Assembly (NCBI RefSeq): GCF_004886325.1
Contig: NZ_QXFN01000004.1
Location: 558,001 to 622,000, forward strand
DNA from: Cellulomonas telluris
Lineage (GTDB): Bacteria; Actinomycetota; Actinomycetes; Actinomycetales; Cellulomonadaceae
DNA length: 64,000 nt
Direction: 5' to 3'
In this document: positions 37,027-45,739 of the stretch, piece after piece
Numbering within the stretch: position 1 is the first letter of the stretch
Layout of the letters: every line of letters starts with the position of its first letter
Position numbers and translations under genes: made by a program
The notes under the pieces: model-generated
Database searches by the model: none
The model's input: only the letters and a program-made list of their open reading frames with translations
What the model was told of the DNA's origin: nothing

Positions 37027-38373
37027 TCAGGCCGCGGCGGCGCGCATGCGCAGGTGCTCGTGGGCGAGCGTCGGCGGGAGCGGGTCCTCGGCGAGGCCCG
37101 GGTGGCTGTCCGGGCTCCACCGGACGTCGCGCACGAGGTCCGACAGGAGCGTCGACGCCGTGAGGAGCACCACGTCCTCACCGGGGCAGACGACGGGCCC
37201 GGCGCTGAACGGCACGACCAGCCACGGCTCGGCGGAGCCGGCCGGCCCGGTCCAGGCCGTGCCGTCCCAGAAGCCCGGGTCGAACGTGTCGGCGGCCGGC
37301 CGCCGCTCCGGGTCGCGGTGGAACCACGAGCTGACGAGGGCCACGCCGTGGCCGGGCGGCAGCACGCCGTCGCCCCAGACCGTGGGCGCGACCGTCTCGC
37401 GCAGCAGCACGAGCGTCGTCGGCCACAGCCGGACGCTCTCGAGCACGGCGGCGCGCGCCAGCGGGAGCACGTGCACCCCGCCCGCGGCCGCGGCCTGCGC
37501 GGCCTCGGCGCGCAGCGCGTCCTGCAGGGCGGGGCGGGCGGCGGCGACGGCCAGCGCGCGCCACAGGGCGATGCGGACCGCGTCGAACGCGAACAGCCAG
37601 TGCGGCACCTGGGTCGCGGCCAGCAGCGGGGAGCCGCCGCGGGCGACGCCGGCACCGGCGAGGCTGTCGGCCGGGGCGCGGCGCACGTGGTCCAGCACGT
37701 GCCGCGTGAACCGGGCGCGCAGGGCCCGCCGCTGCGGCACCGCGAACGCCCAGTTGGCGCGCGTGCGCAGCGCCTGGAGCTCGTCGGTGAGCACGGTGTC
37801 GTCCCTGGCCCCCGGGCCCAGCGCGACCGTGCGGGCGGCCTGCCACAGCGGGCCGTCCACGTCGTCGAAGCCGAGACCCCCGCGTTCGCGCGCGGCACCG
37901 ACCATGCCGGCCGCCAGCGCGTGCAGGGAGCCGACCACGCCCTCCCCGGCCGAGTGCACGGGGCGCCCGGTGTCGAGGGCGCGCTCGTTCCACTCCCGCA
38001 GGGCGGGCCGCTCCTCGAGCGGGCTGATGAGCACGCCGCGCGGCTGGAAGTGCGACAGCGCGGCGCGCTTCTCCCACGACGCGGGTGAGAACGGGTCCGG
38101 CGACGCGTCGAGCACCGCCCGGCCGTCCTCGTGGTGCAGCGGCAGCACGAGGCGACGCCGCCCGAGCGTGACGGCGACCGGCCGGCGGTCGTACCGCTCG
38201 GCCAGCTGCTCCAGCACGGCCGAGGCCCGCGCGTCGCTGCGGGCGCGCTCGGCCGCGACCGTGACCCGGGGCCGGCGCACGATCGCACCCTGCGCGAGCA
38301 GCGGCGCGACCACCGTCGACAGCACGCGCGCCTGCTCCGCCGGTCCCAGGGTCACGACGTCGCGCGGCCCCAC
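37027..38373 (-). CDS. Cytochrome P450
   Basis: 448 residues from GTG 38373. The P450 core is recognisable: ExxR in LESVRLWP (Glu312-Arg315) and the heme-thiolate loop VPFSAGPVVCPGE with Cys396. The I-helix motif with the usual acid/Thr pair is not obvious, so oxygen activation may differ. The N-terminal 150 residues are divergent. No ferredoxin or reductase gene is adjacent. The start codon and binding site lie in a hairpin (38370-38377/38383-38390). Two tiny acidic genes precede it in the same direction. Confidence 0.8.
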   Translation of the reverse strand: MGPRDVVTLGPAEQARVLSTVVAPLLAQGAIVRRPRVTVAAERARSDARASAVLEQLAERYDRRPVAVTLGRRRLVLPLHHEDGRAVLDASPDPFSPASWEKRAALSHFQPRGVLISPLEERPALREWNERALDTGRPVHSAGEGVVGSLHALAAGMVGAARERGGLGFDDVDGPLWQAARTVALGPGARDDTVLTDELQALRTRANWAFAVPQRRALRARFTRHVLDHVRRAPADSLAGAGVARGGSPLLAATQVPHWLFAFDAVRIALWRALAVAAARPALQDALRAEAAQAAAAGGVHVLPLARAAVLESVRLWPTTLVLLRETVAPTVWGDGVLPPGHGVALVSSWFHRDPERRPAADTFDPGFWDGTAWTGPAGSAEPWLVVPFSAGPVVCPGEDVVLLTASTLLSDLVRDVRWSPDSHPGLAEDPLPPTLAHEHLRMRAAAA

Positions 38374-38390
38374 CCGGTGCTCCCGGGTGG
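38370..38390 (-). promoter_or_regulatory. Hairpin over the P450 ribosome binding site and start codon
   Basis: CCACCCGG (38370-38377) and CCGGGTGG (38383-38390) form an 8-bp stem with a 5-nt loop. The GTG start (38371-38373) is in one arm and the GGGAG site is in the other arm and loop. Could limit translation or act as an attenuator. Confidence 0.4.
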
Positions 38391-38417
38391 GGCCGGCGAC
38401 GTGCGACGGGGCCGCGG

Positions 38418-38555
38418 TCAGGACGGGTCCTCGACGTCGCGGTCCGGCGTCGGCGCCTCGCCCTCGTGCCCCTCGGGCACCGGGTCCGGGTCGACGCCGA
38501 GCGACGGGAGGTCCGGCTGCTGGGGGTCGAAGCTCTCGGGCAGCTGCTCCGTCAT
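38418..38555 (-). CDS. 45-residue acidic, Pro/Asp-rich small protein
   Basis: MTEQLPESFDPQQPDLPSLG then a Pro/Asp/Glu tail. No motif recognised; net strongly acidic and likely disordered. ATG 38555 overlaps the stop of the next upstream tiny gene as ATGA, which argues that both are real. Ends 44 bp before the P450 start. Confidence 0.55.
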   Translation of the reverse strand: MTEQLPESFDPQQPDLPSLGVDPDPVPEGHEGEAPTPDRDVEDPS

Positions 38556-38725
38556 GCGGTGCCGTCCTCGGTGCTGCGCGGGTTGAGGTTGTCCGGGTCG
38601 GCGTCGGGGTCGCCGGACTCGGCGCTCGCCTCGCCGCTGGCCTGCGCCCCCGTGCGCGGGTTCAGGCTCTCCGGGTCGCTGTCAGGGTCCTGTGCCGGGT
38701 CGTAGCCCGTGGTCTCCTCGCTCAT
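38552..38725 (-). CDS. 57-residue acidic small protein with an internal repeat
   Basis: Contains two related blocks: DPDSDPESLNPRTG and DPDADPDNLNPRS. Very acidic, no signal peptide, no TM. The overlap with the following 45-residue gene suggests a pair. Function unknown; repeats of this sort recall small actinobacterial proteins of unknown role. Confidence 0.55.
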   Translation of the reverse strand: MSEETTGYDPAQDPDSDPESLNPRTGAQASGEASAESGDPDADPDNLNPRSTEDGTA

Positions 38726-38833
38726 GCGTCCCACGTTGGCACCGGTCCGCGGTGGCCGCACGCCGGGACGCGGGATCGCCACGGGCTCCGGACCGCGGCG
38801 CGCGACCGACCGGCGTCCGCGCGTCCCCGCAGG

Positions 38834-39256
38834 TCAGCCCGGCATCGAGCCCGGGTCCATGGCGCGGTGGTAGACCTCCGTCGCCTCGTCGAGCGCGGAC
38901 TGCGCGAGGCGGGCGACGGGCACGACGTCGTCCACGAGCGGCTCGCTGTCGGGGCCCCGCCCGGCCTCGCGACCGGTGAGCACCCACGCGTAGCGCTCGC
39001 CCCCGGCGAGGTGGGCGTACTGGCACACCTGCCGCGCCATCCACTCGCGCGACGGGCGCGTCCACCAGGGCTCGGGGCTCAGGCGGTTCACGCTCAGGCC
39101 GGGCAGCGTCGCGCCGCTCTCGCCGTCCGTGCTCGGGTTGCCCCGGTCGACGTCGGGACCGGCGCTGAAGCGCACGTACGCCGTGTCGCCGAGCGCCTCC
39201 ACGACCTCGACGAGCTCGTCGAGGCGCGTCACGAGGAGCATGTCGTCGCCGCTCAT
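38834..39256 (-). CDS. DUF6098-family protein
   Basis: 140 residues from ATG 39256. Matches the remembered layout of DUF6098: a short N-terminal helix region (LVTRLDELVEVVEALGDTAYVRFSAGPDVDR), ESGATLPGLSVNRLSPEPWW, a REWMARQVCQYAHL helix and a YAWVLTGREAGRGPDSEPLV strand pair. No known activity. Sits just downstream of the CBS protein in the same direction. Confidence 0.7.
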   Translation of the reverse strand: MSGDDMLLVTRLDELVEVVEALGDTAYVRFSAGPDVDRGNPSTDGESGATLPGLSVNRLSPEPWWTRPSREWMARQVCQYAHLAGGERYAWVLTGREAGRGPDSEPLVDDVVPVARLAQSALDEATEVYHRAMDPGSMPG

Positions 39257-39332
39257 GCCCGTCCCCCGTCGCGTCCCGGGACCGGCGGACGGCGGCGTGA
39301 GGTCGAGGCCATGGGCACTCCTCGTGGGTTCG

Positions 39333-39353
39333 GCCGGCGGGTCGCCCGCCGGC
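39333..39353 (-). terminator. Hairpin after the CBS-domain gene
   Basis: 9-bp perfect stem (39333-39341 with 39345-39353) and a TCG loop, between the CBS and DUF6098 genes. Confidence 0.5.
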
Positions 39354-39450
39354 GGACGGGTCGACGCGCGCTGCTCGACGTCGCCACCCAGCATCGCCGG
39401 GGGCGCCGCGGGCCGCACCCCGGCGGCGGGTCCGCGCGCCGCGCGCGGCG

Positions 39451-39864
39451 TCACGTCGACGGCGCCGCCGAGATGTCGCCCAGCACGTCGCCCGCGTCCC
39501 GCGACACGGCGACGTCGCCGAGCGAGACGACGCCGAGCACCACGTCCCCGTCCACGACCGGCAGCCGGCGTACCGCGTTGTCCGCCATGAGGGCGGCCGC
39601 CTCCTCGAGCGTCGTGCCCGGCGCCACGTGCACGGGGTCGGGCGTGCACACCTGGCCCACCGGGTCGGCACCCGTGCCGCCGACGGCGAGGACGCGCGTG
39701 ACGAGGTCGCGGTCGGTCACGATGCCGGCCAGCCGGCCGCCGTCGAGCACGACGACGTCGCCGACCGCCCGCTCGCGCATGAGCTCGGCGACCTCGCGCA
39801 CGGTGGTCGTGACCTCGGCCGTGACGGCGTCGCGGTCGACGACCTCGGAGACGGTCCTGGTCAT
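39451..39864 (-). CDS. Tandem CBS-domain protein
   Basis: 137 residues from ATG 39864 after GAGGAGGGA. Two CBS motifs form one Bateman module: VREVAELMRERAVGDVVVLD...GIVTDRDLV and LEEAAALMADNAVRRLPVVD...GVVSLGDVA. Such stand-alone modules bind adenosine nucleotides (AMP/ATP/NAD-type) and can be stress sensors. No fused catalytic domain. Confidence 0.88.
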   Translation of the reverse strand: MTRTVSEVVDRDAVTAEVTTTVREVAELMRERAVGDVVVLDGGRLAGIVTDRDLVTRVLAVGGTGADPVGQVCTPDPVHVAPGTTLEEAAALMADNAVRRLPVVDGDVVLGVVSLGDVAVSRDAGDVLGDISAAPST

Positions 39865-39909
39865 GTTCCCTCCTCGGCGCGTGGGCGGGGCTGTCCCCGC
39901 CACTGTGGC

Positions 39910-39955
39910 ACCCGCGGGGACCGGTCGCGCGGGCACGCGTCCGGTCCCCGCGGGT
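39910..39955 (-). terminator. Terminator hairpin after the aldehyde dehydrogenase gene
   Basis: 15-bp perfect stem (39910-39924 with 39941-39955) and a 16-nt loop, immediately after the aldehyde dehydrogenase stop on the minus strand. Confidence 0.7.
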
Positions 39956-39962
39956 GGGGGCG

Positions 39963-41483
39963 TCAGCCGGCGGGGGTGACCGCCGCCTCGACGTGCACGG
40001 CCTTAAGCACCGTCATCGCCGCCAGCAGGTCCGGCCCGTAGCCCGCGCCCGCACCCGACTCGCGGCGCGGGTCGGCCGAGCCGCCGGGCGCGCCCCCGAA
40101 CACCGCGTTCACCTTCACGGTGCCGACGTCGAGCGTCTCCGCGGCCTCGAGCGCGTGCTCCAGGCGCGGCGTGAGGACCGTCGCCGCGAGCCCGTACGCC
40201 CCGGTGTCGGCGAGCTCGAGGGCCGTCGCGAAGTCCGGCACGCGCGTGACCGCCGCGACCGGCCCGAACGTCTCCTCGGTCAGCACCGTCATGTCGGCCG
40301 TGCAGCCGTCGAGGACCGTCGGCGCGTAGAACGCGCCGGGCCGGTCCAGGCGGTGCCCGCCGGCGAGGACCCGCGCACCCGCCGCCACGGCGGCGTCCAC
40401 GTGCTCCTCGACCACGGCCAGCTGCGTCTCGTCGACGAGCGGGCCGAGCTGCGTGGCGGGGTCGGTGGGGTCGCCGACGCGCATGTCGCGCGCGAGGGCG
40501 GCGAGCGCGTCCACGACGGCGTCCGCGACGTCCTCGTGGAGGTAGACGCGCTCGACGGACGTGCAGAGCTGGCCGGTGTTCGTGAACGCGCCGGTCGCGA
40601 TCTGCTGCGCCGCCCACGCCGGGTCGACGCCCGCGTCGACCACGATCGGGTCCTTGCCGCCGTTCTCGCGCAGCACGCGGGCGCCGCGGGCGCCGGCCGC
40701 CGCCGCGATCGCCCGCCCGGTCGCGGAGCTGCCCACCTGCGCGACGAGCGCGACGCGCGGGTCCGCGACGATCGCGGCGCCCGTCCCGCCGTCGCCGTTG
40801 ACGACCTCGAGCACCCCGGGCGGGAACGCCTCCGCGACGAGGCGCCCGAGCGCCCACCCGGCACGCGGGCTGCGCTCCGAGGGCTTGTGCACGACCGTGT
40901 TGCCCGTCACCAGCGCCGCGGCCAGCAGGCCGGCTGCCGCCGGGTAGGGGTCGTTCCAGGGCGTGATGACCGCGACGACGCCGTGCGGCTCGCGCCGCAC
41001 GACGTCGAGCGCGAGCGGGTCGCCGGCCAGCGTGCGGCCGGTGGCGCCCAGCCCCGTGGTCGCGGCCTCCTCCAGGATGTCCGCCGCCACGCGCGCCGAC
41101 TCGACCGACGTCGTCAGCAGGCGCCCGGTGTCGGCCGTCAGGAGCGCGCCGAGCTCGTCCGCCTGCTCGCGCACGCGGGCCGCCGCGGTGCGCAGGGCCG
41201 CGGCGCGTGCACCGGGCGCGGTGCGGCGCCACGTCCGGCGCGCGGCGTGCGCGGCGCCCACCGCCTCGGCGACCTCGTCCGCGTCCGCCGGGACGAGCAC
41301 GACCGTCGGGGCGCCGTCGACCGGCGAGAAGCGCACGACCTCCCGCCCGCCGCGGGCGTCGACGACGCGTCCGCCGACGACGTGCGCGGCGAGCCGCTCG
41401 GGCGCGGCGGCCGCGCCCGAGCCCTCCCCGAGGGCGTCGGTGGGGGTCGGCGCGGCGGTGGTCGGGTCGGACGTCGTGGTCAT
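39963..41483 (-). CDS. NAD(P)-dependent aldehyde dehydrogenase
   Basis: 506 residues from ATG 41483 after AGGAG. ALDH superfamily: ITPWNDPYPAAAGLLAAALVTGNTVVHKPSE (cofactor site), catalytic Glu273 in LRENGGKDP and catalytic Cys307 in TNTGQLCTS, 34 residues apart as usual. The general-base motif has Asn in place of the usual Leu (ENGGK rather than ELGGK). A long C-terminal PDLLAAMTVLKAV tail is present. Substrate not assigned; the succinate-semialdehyde type is a reasonable guess. A 12-bp palindrome lies in front of its binding site. Confidence 0.85.
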   Translation of the reverse strand: MTTTSDPTTAAPTPTDALGEGSGAAAAPERLAAHVVGGRVVDARGGREVVRFSPVDGAPTVVLVPADADEVAEAVGAAHAARRTWRRTAPGARAAALRTAAARVREQADELGALLTADTGRLLTTSVESARVAADILEEAATTGLGATGRTLAGDPLALDVVRREPHGVVAVITPWNDPYPAAAGLLAAALVTGNTVVHKPSERSPRAGWALGRLVAEAFPPGVLEVVNGDGGTGAAIVADPRVALVAQVGSSATGRAIAAAAGARGARVLRENGGKDPIVVDAGVDPAWAAQQIATGAFTNTGQLCTSVERVYLHEDVADAVVDALAALARDMRVGDPTDPATQLGPLVDETQLAVVEEHVDAAVAAGARVLAGGHRLDRPGAFYAPTVLDGCTADMTVLTEETFGPVAAVTRVPDFATALELADTGAYGLAATVLTPRLEHALEAAETLDVGTVKVNAVFGGAPGGSADPRRESGAGAGYGPDLLAAMTVLKAVHVEAAVTPAG

Positions 41484-41791
41484 CAGATCTCCTGTCGACA
41501 GGTGGTGGCGAAGGATGCGGGACGCGAATCCGCAGGACAAGCGGAACGAAGCGTCCCGAACGGTTCGAAGTGCAGGAGCGGGTGAAGTGCTCCACTCTGG
41601 GCCCGGGGTCGCCCCCGCCGGAAGAAGCCCGGTTGCGCTCCTGATCTGCAGCCGGACCTCGTCCGGGACGACTGTGGACCACTCACGGAAGGTCGGCCAC
41701 TCATGCGTGAGCACCGCGTCACCGCCCAGCACCACGACCCGTCGACGGCCCCACCGGCCGCCCGCCGGGTCGTCGCGGCGGCGGGCGCGGC
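41484..41791. other. Divergent intergenic region before the heptose operon
   Basis: 308 bp between divergent genes. It holds the palindrome at 41491-41502, short direct repeats CCACTCA (41679-41685 and 41697-41703), and a 30-codon frame at 41703. No larger gene on either strand. Confidence 0.5.
41491..41502 (-). promoter_or_regulatory. 12-bp palindrome upstream of the aldehyde dehydrogenase
   Basis: CCTGTCGACAGG is a perfect palindrome overlapping the AGGAG ribosome binding site of the aldehyde dehydrogenase gene. Candidate operator for a dimeric repressor. Confidence 0.35.
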
Positions 41792-41795
41792 GTGA
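41703..41795 (+). CDS. Possible 30-residue leader ORF of the heptose operon
   Basis: ATG 41703 with GGAAGG 10 nt upstream; ends TGA 41793-41795, overlapping the GTG of the next gene (GTGA). The peptide is Ala/His/Arg-rich and shows no known motif. The next gene has no ribosome binding site of its own, so coupling from this ORF would explain its translation. Small and unsupported by homology. Confidence 0.3.
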   Translation: MREHRVTAQHHDPSTAPPAARRVVAAAGAA

Positions 41796-42451
41796 TCCCG
41801 GTCACCTCCCCCGCGACGTCCTCCCCGACGCGCCCCGACGCGCCCGCCGCGACCGGCCCCGCGCCGGCCGCCGCCCCGGCCGTGCGCGCGGTGCTCTTCG
41901 ACCGCGACGGCACCCTCGTGCACGACGTGCCCTACAACGGCGACCCGGCCCTCGTGGACCCGGTCGACGGCGCACGCGAGCTGCTCGACGCGCTGCGGGC
42001 CGCCGGCGTGCGCGTCGGGCTCGTGAGCAACCAGTCCGGCATCGCGCGCGGCCTGCTCACCCGCGAGCAGGTCGACGCGGTGAACGCGCGGCTCGCGGAG
42101 CTGCTCGGGCCCTTCGACACCGTCCAGGTGTGCCCGCACGGCGCCGACGACGGGTGCGCGTGCCGCAAGCCGGCCCCGGGCATGGTGCTCGCGGCGGCCG
42201 CCGCGCTCGGGCTGGCGCCGCACGAGTGCGCCGTCGTGGGCGACATCGGCGCGGACGTGGGCGCGGCGCTCGCCGCTGGTGCGCGCCCGGTGCTGGTGCC
42301 CACGCCCGTCACCCGCGCGCAGGAGGTCGCGGCGGCGCCCGTCGTCGCCCCCGACCTGCGGGCCGCCCTGCACCACCTCCTCCCGGAGGTCGTCGACGCC
42401 GCCGCGATCGAGACGACCGGGCGGGTGCGGCGCGACGAGGTCCACGCATGA
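41792..42451 (+). CDS. gmhB: D-glycero-D-manno-heptose 1,7-bisphosphate 7-phosphatase (HAD-IIIA)
   Basis: 219 residues from GTG 41792 (GTG 41881, at the start of the domain, is an alternative). HAD motif I LFDRDGTLV (Asp37, Asp39), VSNQSGIARGLL, a Cys/His zinc cluster CPHGADDGCACRKPAPGM, and motif GDIGADVGAA; together these are the GmhB signature. Removes the 7-phosphate from heptose 1,7-bisphosphate in ADP-heptose synthesis. The Ala/Pro-rich N-terminal 30 residues may be unstructured. First main gene of the heptose operon. Confidence 0.88.
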   Translation: MIPVTSPATSSPTRPDAPAATGPAPAAAPAVRAVLFDRDGTLVHDVPYNGDPALVDPVDGARELLDALRAAGVRVGLVSNQSGIARGLLTREQVDAVNARLAELLGPFDTVQVCPHGADDGCACRKPAPGMVLAAAAALGLAPHECAVVGDIGADVGAALAAGARPVLVPTPVTRAQEVAAAPVVAPDLRAALHHLLPEVVDAAAIETTGRVRRDEVHA

Positions 42452-43554
42452 CCCGCGTGCTGGCCGTGCGCCTCGACAGCGACGGCGACGTGCTGCTCAC
42501 CGGGCCGGCGCTGCGCGCGCTCGCCGCCACCGCCGACGGTCTCGACCTGCTGGCGTCGCCCGCCGGCGCGCAGGCCGCGCGCCTGCTGCCGGGCGTCGAC
42601 GACGTGCTGGTGTTCGACCCGCCGTGGAGCGGGTACCGCCCGCCCGCGGTCGACCCCGCGGCCGTCCAGGAGCTCGTGGCGACCCTCGCGGCGCGGCGCT
42701 ACGACCGCGCCGTCGTCTTCACGTCCTTCCACCAGAGCCCGCTGCCCGCCGCGCTCGTGCTGCGGCTCGCCGGCGTCCCGTTCGTCGCCGGCACGAGCGT
42801 CGACTACCCGGGGTCGCTGCTGGACGTGCGGCACCGGCGCCCCGACGGCCTGCACGAGGTCGAGGCCGCGCTCGACCTCGCCGCGGCGGCGGGCGGCCGC
42901 CTGCCGGAGGACGACCCGGGCCACCTGGCGGTGCGCCGGCCGCTCCTCGACCTGAGGGACGCGCTGCCCGCCGACGCGCACGCGCACGTCGGCGGCGGGT
43001 ACGTCGTGGTGCACCCGGGCGCGTCCGTCCCGGCACGCGCCCCCTCGCCCGAGCACGCCCGCGCGATCGTCGCCGCCCTCGCCGACGCCGGCCGCACCGT
43101 GCTCGTCACCGGCGGCCCCGGTGAGCGCGACCTCGCGGGCCGCGTCGCCGCCGGCCTGCCCGGCGTCGTCGACGTCGCCGGCCGCACCACGCTGCCCGGC
43201 CTGGCGGCCGTGCTCGCCGCCGCCGACGCCGTCGTCGTCGGGAACACGGGACCCGCGCACCTGGCCGCCGCCGTCGGCGCGCCCGTGGTGTCCCTGTTCT
43301 CCCCCGTCGTCCCCGCCGACCGCTGGTCGCCGTGGGCCGTGCCGAGCGTCGTGCTCGGCGACCAGGAGGCGCCGTGCGCCGGCAGCCGGGCGCGCGAGTG
43401 CCCGGTGGCCGGCCACCCGTGCCTCTCGTCCGTCACGCCGGCGCAGGTGGTCGCCGCCGTCGACGCGCTCACGGTGGCCTCCGCGCCGGCCGTCGAGCAC
43501 GTCGTCGGCACGCCCGCCGACGTGCCGGCCGCACCCGAGGAGGTGGTCGCATGA
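42448..43554 (+). CDS. Family 9 glycosyltransferase (heptosyltransferase-like)
   Basis: 368 residues from ATG 42448, ATGA overlap with gmhB. GT9 hallmarks: VLAVRLDSDGDVLLTGPALRAL at the N-terminus, VVFTSFHQSPLPAALVLRLAG, YVVVHPGASVPAR, and the ADP-heptose-binding GNTGPAHLAAAVGAPVVSLF. GT9 enzymes in Gram-negatives transfer heptose to lipid A core; here the acceptor must be different. The operon supplies its presumed donor. Confidence 0.85.
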   Translation: MTRVLAVRLDSDGDVLLTGPALRALAATADGLDLLASPAGAQAARLLPGVDDVLVFDPPWSGYRPPAVDPAAVQELVATLAARRYDRAVVFTSFHQSPLPAALVLRLAGVPFVAGTSVDYPGSLLDVRHRRPDGLHEVEAALDLAAAAGGRLPEDDPGHLAVRRPLLDLRDALPADAHAHVGGGYVVVHPGASVPARAPSPEHARAIVAALADAGRTVLVTGGPGERDLAGRVAAGLPGVVDVAGRTTLPGLAAVLAAADAVVVGNTGPAHLAAAVGAPVVSLFSPVVPADRWSPWAVPSVVLGDQEAPCAGSRARECPVAGHPCLSSVTPAQVVAAVDALTVASAPAVEHVVGTPADVPAAPEEVVA

Positions 43555-44510
43555 GGATCCTCGCCTGGCACGTGCACGGCTCGTGGATGACCTCGTTCGT
43601 CCAGGGCCAGCACGAGTACCTCGTCCCGGTGGACGCCGAGCGCTCCCCCGACGGCCTGGGGCGTGCGCGCACGTACCCGTGGCCCGACACCGTGCGCGAG
43701 GTGCCGCTGGAGCACCTGCGCGACGAGCCGTTCGACCTGGTCGTGCTGCAGCGGCCCCGCGACCTGGAGCTCCTCGAGCGCTGGGCCGGCAAGCGCGCCG
43801 GCGTCGACGTGCCCGCGGTCTACGTGGAGCACAACACGCCCGTCGAGCACCCGGTCGCCACGCGGCACCTGCTCGCGGACCGCGACGACATCCCGGTGGT
43901 GCACGTGACGCGGTTCAACGCGCTCGTGTGGGACAACGGCCGTGCGCCGGTCACGGTGGTGGAGCACGGCATCCCCGACCCGGGGCACCTGTGGACCGGT
44001 GAGCGCGAGCGCGTCGCGGCGGTCGTGAACGAGCCGGTGCGGCGCTGGCGCGTCGCCGGCACCGACGTCCTGCTGCACGTCGCGGAGCGCATGCCCGTCG
44101 AGGTGTACGGCATGGGCATGGCCGCGCTGGCCGAGCACCTGCCGCAGCAGGCGGACCACCTGCACGACGACGTCCCGCAGACGCAGATGCACGCCCGCCT
44201 CGCCGGCGCTCGCGCCTACCTGCACCCGTACCGCTGGACGAGCCTGGGGCTCGCGCTGATCGAGGCGATGCACCTGGGCATGCCGGTGGCGGTGCTCGCG
44301 ACGACGGCGGCCCCCGAGTCGGTGCCGGCCGCCGCGGGCGTCGTCAGCAGCGACCCGGCCGACCTCGTCGCCGCGCTGCGCCGCTGGCTCGCCGACCCGA
44401 CGGAGGCGAAGGAGCGCGGGCTCGCCGCGCGGGCCCACGCGCTCGAGCGGTTCGGGCTCCAGCGGTTCCTGTCCGACTGGCACGAGGTGATCGAGGGGGC
44501 GACGCGATGA
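43551..44510 (+). CDS. Glycosyltransferase (GT-B-like)
   Basis: 319 residues from ATG 43551, ATGA overlap. MRILAWHVHGSWMTSFVQGQHEYLVPVD opening; PAVYVEHNTPVEHP; and the C-terminal YLHPYRWTSLGLALIEAMHLGMPVA motif (GT4-type E-x7-E region). Lies between the GT9 and GT4 genes with overlaps on both sides, so it is very likely part of the same glycan pathway. Confidence 0.78.
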   Translation: MRILAWHVHGSWMTSFVQGQHEYLVPVDAERSPDGLGRARTYPWPDTVREVPLEHLRDEPFDLVVLQRPRDLELLERWAGKRAGVDVPAVYVEHNTPVEHPVATRHLLADRDDIPVVHVTRFNALVWDNGRAPVTVVEHGIPDPGHLWTGERERVAAVVNEPVRRWRVAGTDVLLHVAERMPVEVYGMGMAALAEHLPQQADHLHDDVPQTQMHARLAGARAYLHPYRWTSLGLALIEAMHLGMPVAVLATTAAPESVPAAAGVVSSDPADLVAALRRWLADPTEAKERGLAARAHALERFGLQRFLSDWHEVIEGATR

Positions 44511-45739
44511 GGATCGCGATGGTGTCGGAGCACGCGAGCCCGCTCGCCGTGCTGGGCGGCGTCGACGCGGGAGGGCAGAACGTCCACGTCGCCGCGCTCG
44601 CCGCGGCCCTGGCCGACCTGGGCCACGACGTGACCGTCTACACCCGGCGGGACGACCCGGCACTGCCCGAGCGGGTGCCCATGAGCCCCGGGGTCGAGGT
44701 CGTGCACGTGCCCGCCGGGCCCGCCACGGCCGTGCCCAAGGACGACCTGCTGCCCTGGATGCCGGACCTGGGCGACTGGGTGGCGGACGACTGGGCGACC
44801 CACGGCGTCCCCGACGTCGTGCACGCGCACTTCTGGATGTCCGGCCTGGCCGCGGTGCAGGCCGCCCAGGTGCACGGCGTCCCCACGGTGCAGACGTACC
44901 ACGCGCTCGGCTCGGTCAAGCGGCGACACCAGGGCGTGAAGGACACGAGCCCGTCGGGCCGCATCACGGCCGAGGCGACGATCGGGCGCAGGGTCGACGC
45001 CGTCATCGCCACCTGCAGCGACGAGGTGCGCGAGCTGACCCGGCTCGGCGTGCCCCCGGCGCGCGTCCGGGTCGTGCCCTGCGGCGTGGACGTCGACCAC
45101 TTCCGCCCCGTGCGCGGCGCGACGGGCCCGTTCCCGCGCGCCCGCCGCCACCGCCTGGTCTGCCTCGGCCGCCTGGTGGAGCGCAAGGGCGTCGACACGG
45201 TCCTGCACGCCCTGGTGGACCTGCCGGACACCGAGCTGCTCGTCGCGGGCGGCCCCGACGCGGCCGCCCTCCCGGACGACCCGGAGGCGTGCCGCCTGGC
45301 CGCCCTCGCGCGCCAGCTGGGCGTCGCGGACCGCGTGCACCTGCTCGGGCGCGTGGGGCACGACGACGTCCCCGAGCTCGTCTCGTCGGCGGACGCCGTC
45401 GTCGCGACCCCCTGGTACGAGCCGTTCGGCATCGTGCCCCTCGAGGCCGCCGCGTGCGGCGTGCCGCTGGTCGGCAGCGCCGTCGGCGGTCTGCTCGACT
45501 CCGTCGCGGACGGGGTGACCGGCCTGCTCGTCCCCCCGCGGGACCCGCAGGCCCTCGCGGCCGCGCTGCGCGGTCTCCTCGACGACCCCGCCCGGCGGCG
45601 CGCGTTCGGCGTCGCGGCACGCCGCCGCGCCCTCACCCACTACTCGTGGCGGGGCGTCGCGGCGCAGACCGAGCTGGTGTACCAGTCCCTGACGAGCCCG
45701 GTCGCCGCGGCGGCACGGGTGGAGGAGGTGGCGGTGTGA
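44507..45739 (+). CDS. Family 4 glycosyltransferase
   Basis: 410 residues from ATG 44507, ATGA overlap. GT4 architecture: LGGVDAGGQNVHVAALAAALADLGHDVTVYT, VPCGVDVDHFRPV, LGRLVERKGVDTVLHAL, and TPWYEPFGIVPLEAAACGVPLVGSAVGG with the E-x7-E retaining motif. A mannosyl- or heptosyl-type transferase; donor not readable from sequence. Confidence 0.85.
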   Translation: MRIAMVSEHASPLAVLGGVDAGGQNVHVAALAAALADLGHDVTVYTRRDDPALPERVPMSPGVEVVHVPAGPATAVPKDDLLPWMPDLGDWVADDWATHGVPDVVHAHFWMSGLAAVQAAQVHGVPTVQTYHALGSVKRRHQGVKDTSPSGRITAEATIGRRVDAVIATCSDEVRELTRLGVPPARVRVVPCGVDVDHFRPVRGATGPFPRARRHRLVCLGRLVERKGVDTVLHALVDLPDTELLVAGGPDAAALPDDPEACRLAALARQLGVADRVHLLGRVGHDDVPELVSSADAVVATPWYEPFGIVPLEAAACGVPLVGSAVGGLLDSVADGVTGLLVPPRDPQALAAALRGLLDDPARRRAFGVAARRRALTHYSWRGVAAQTELVYQSLTSPVAAAARVEEVAV

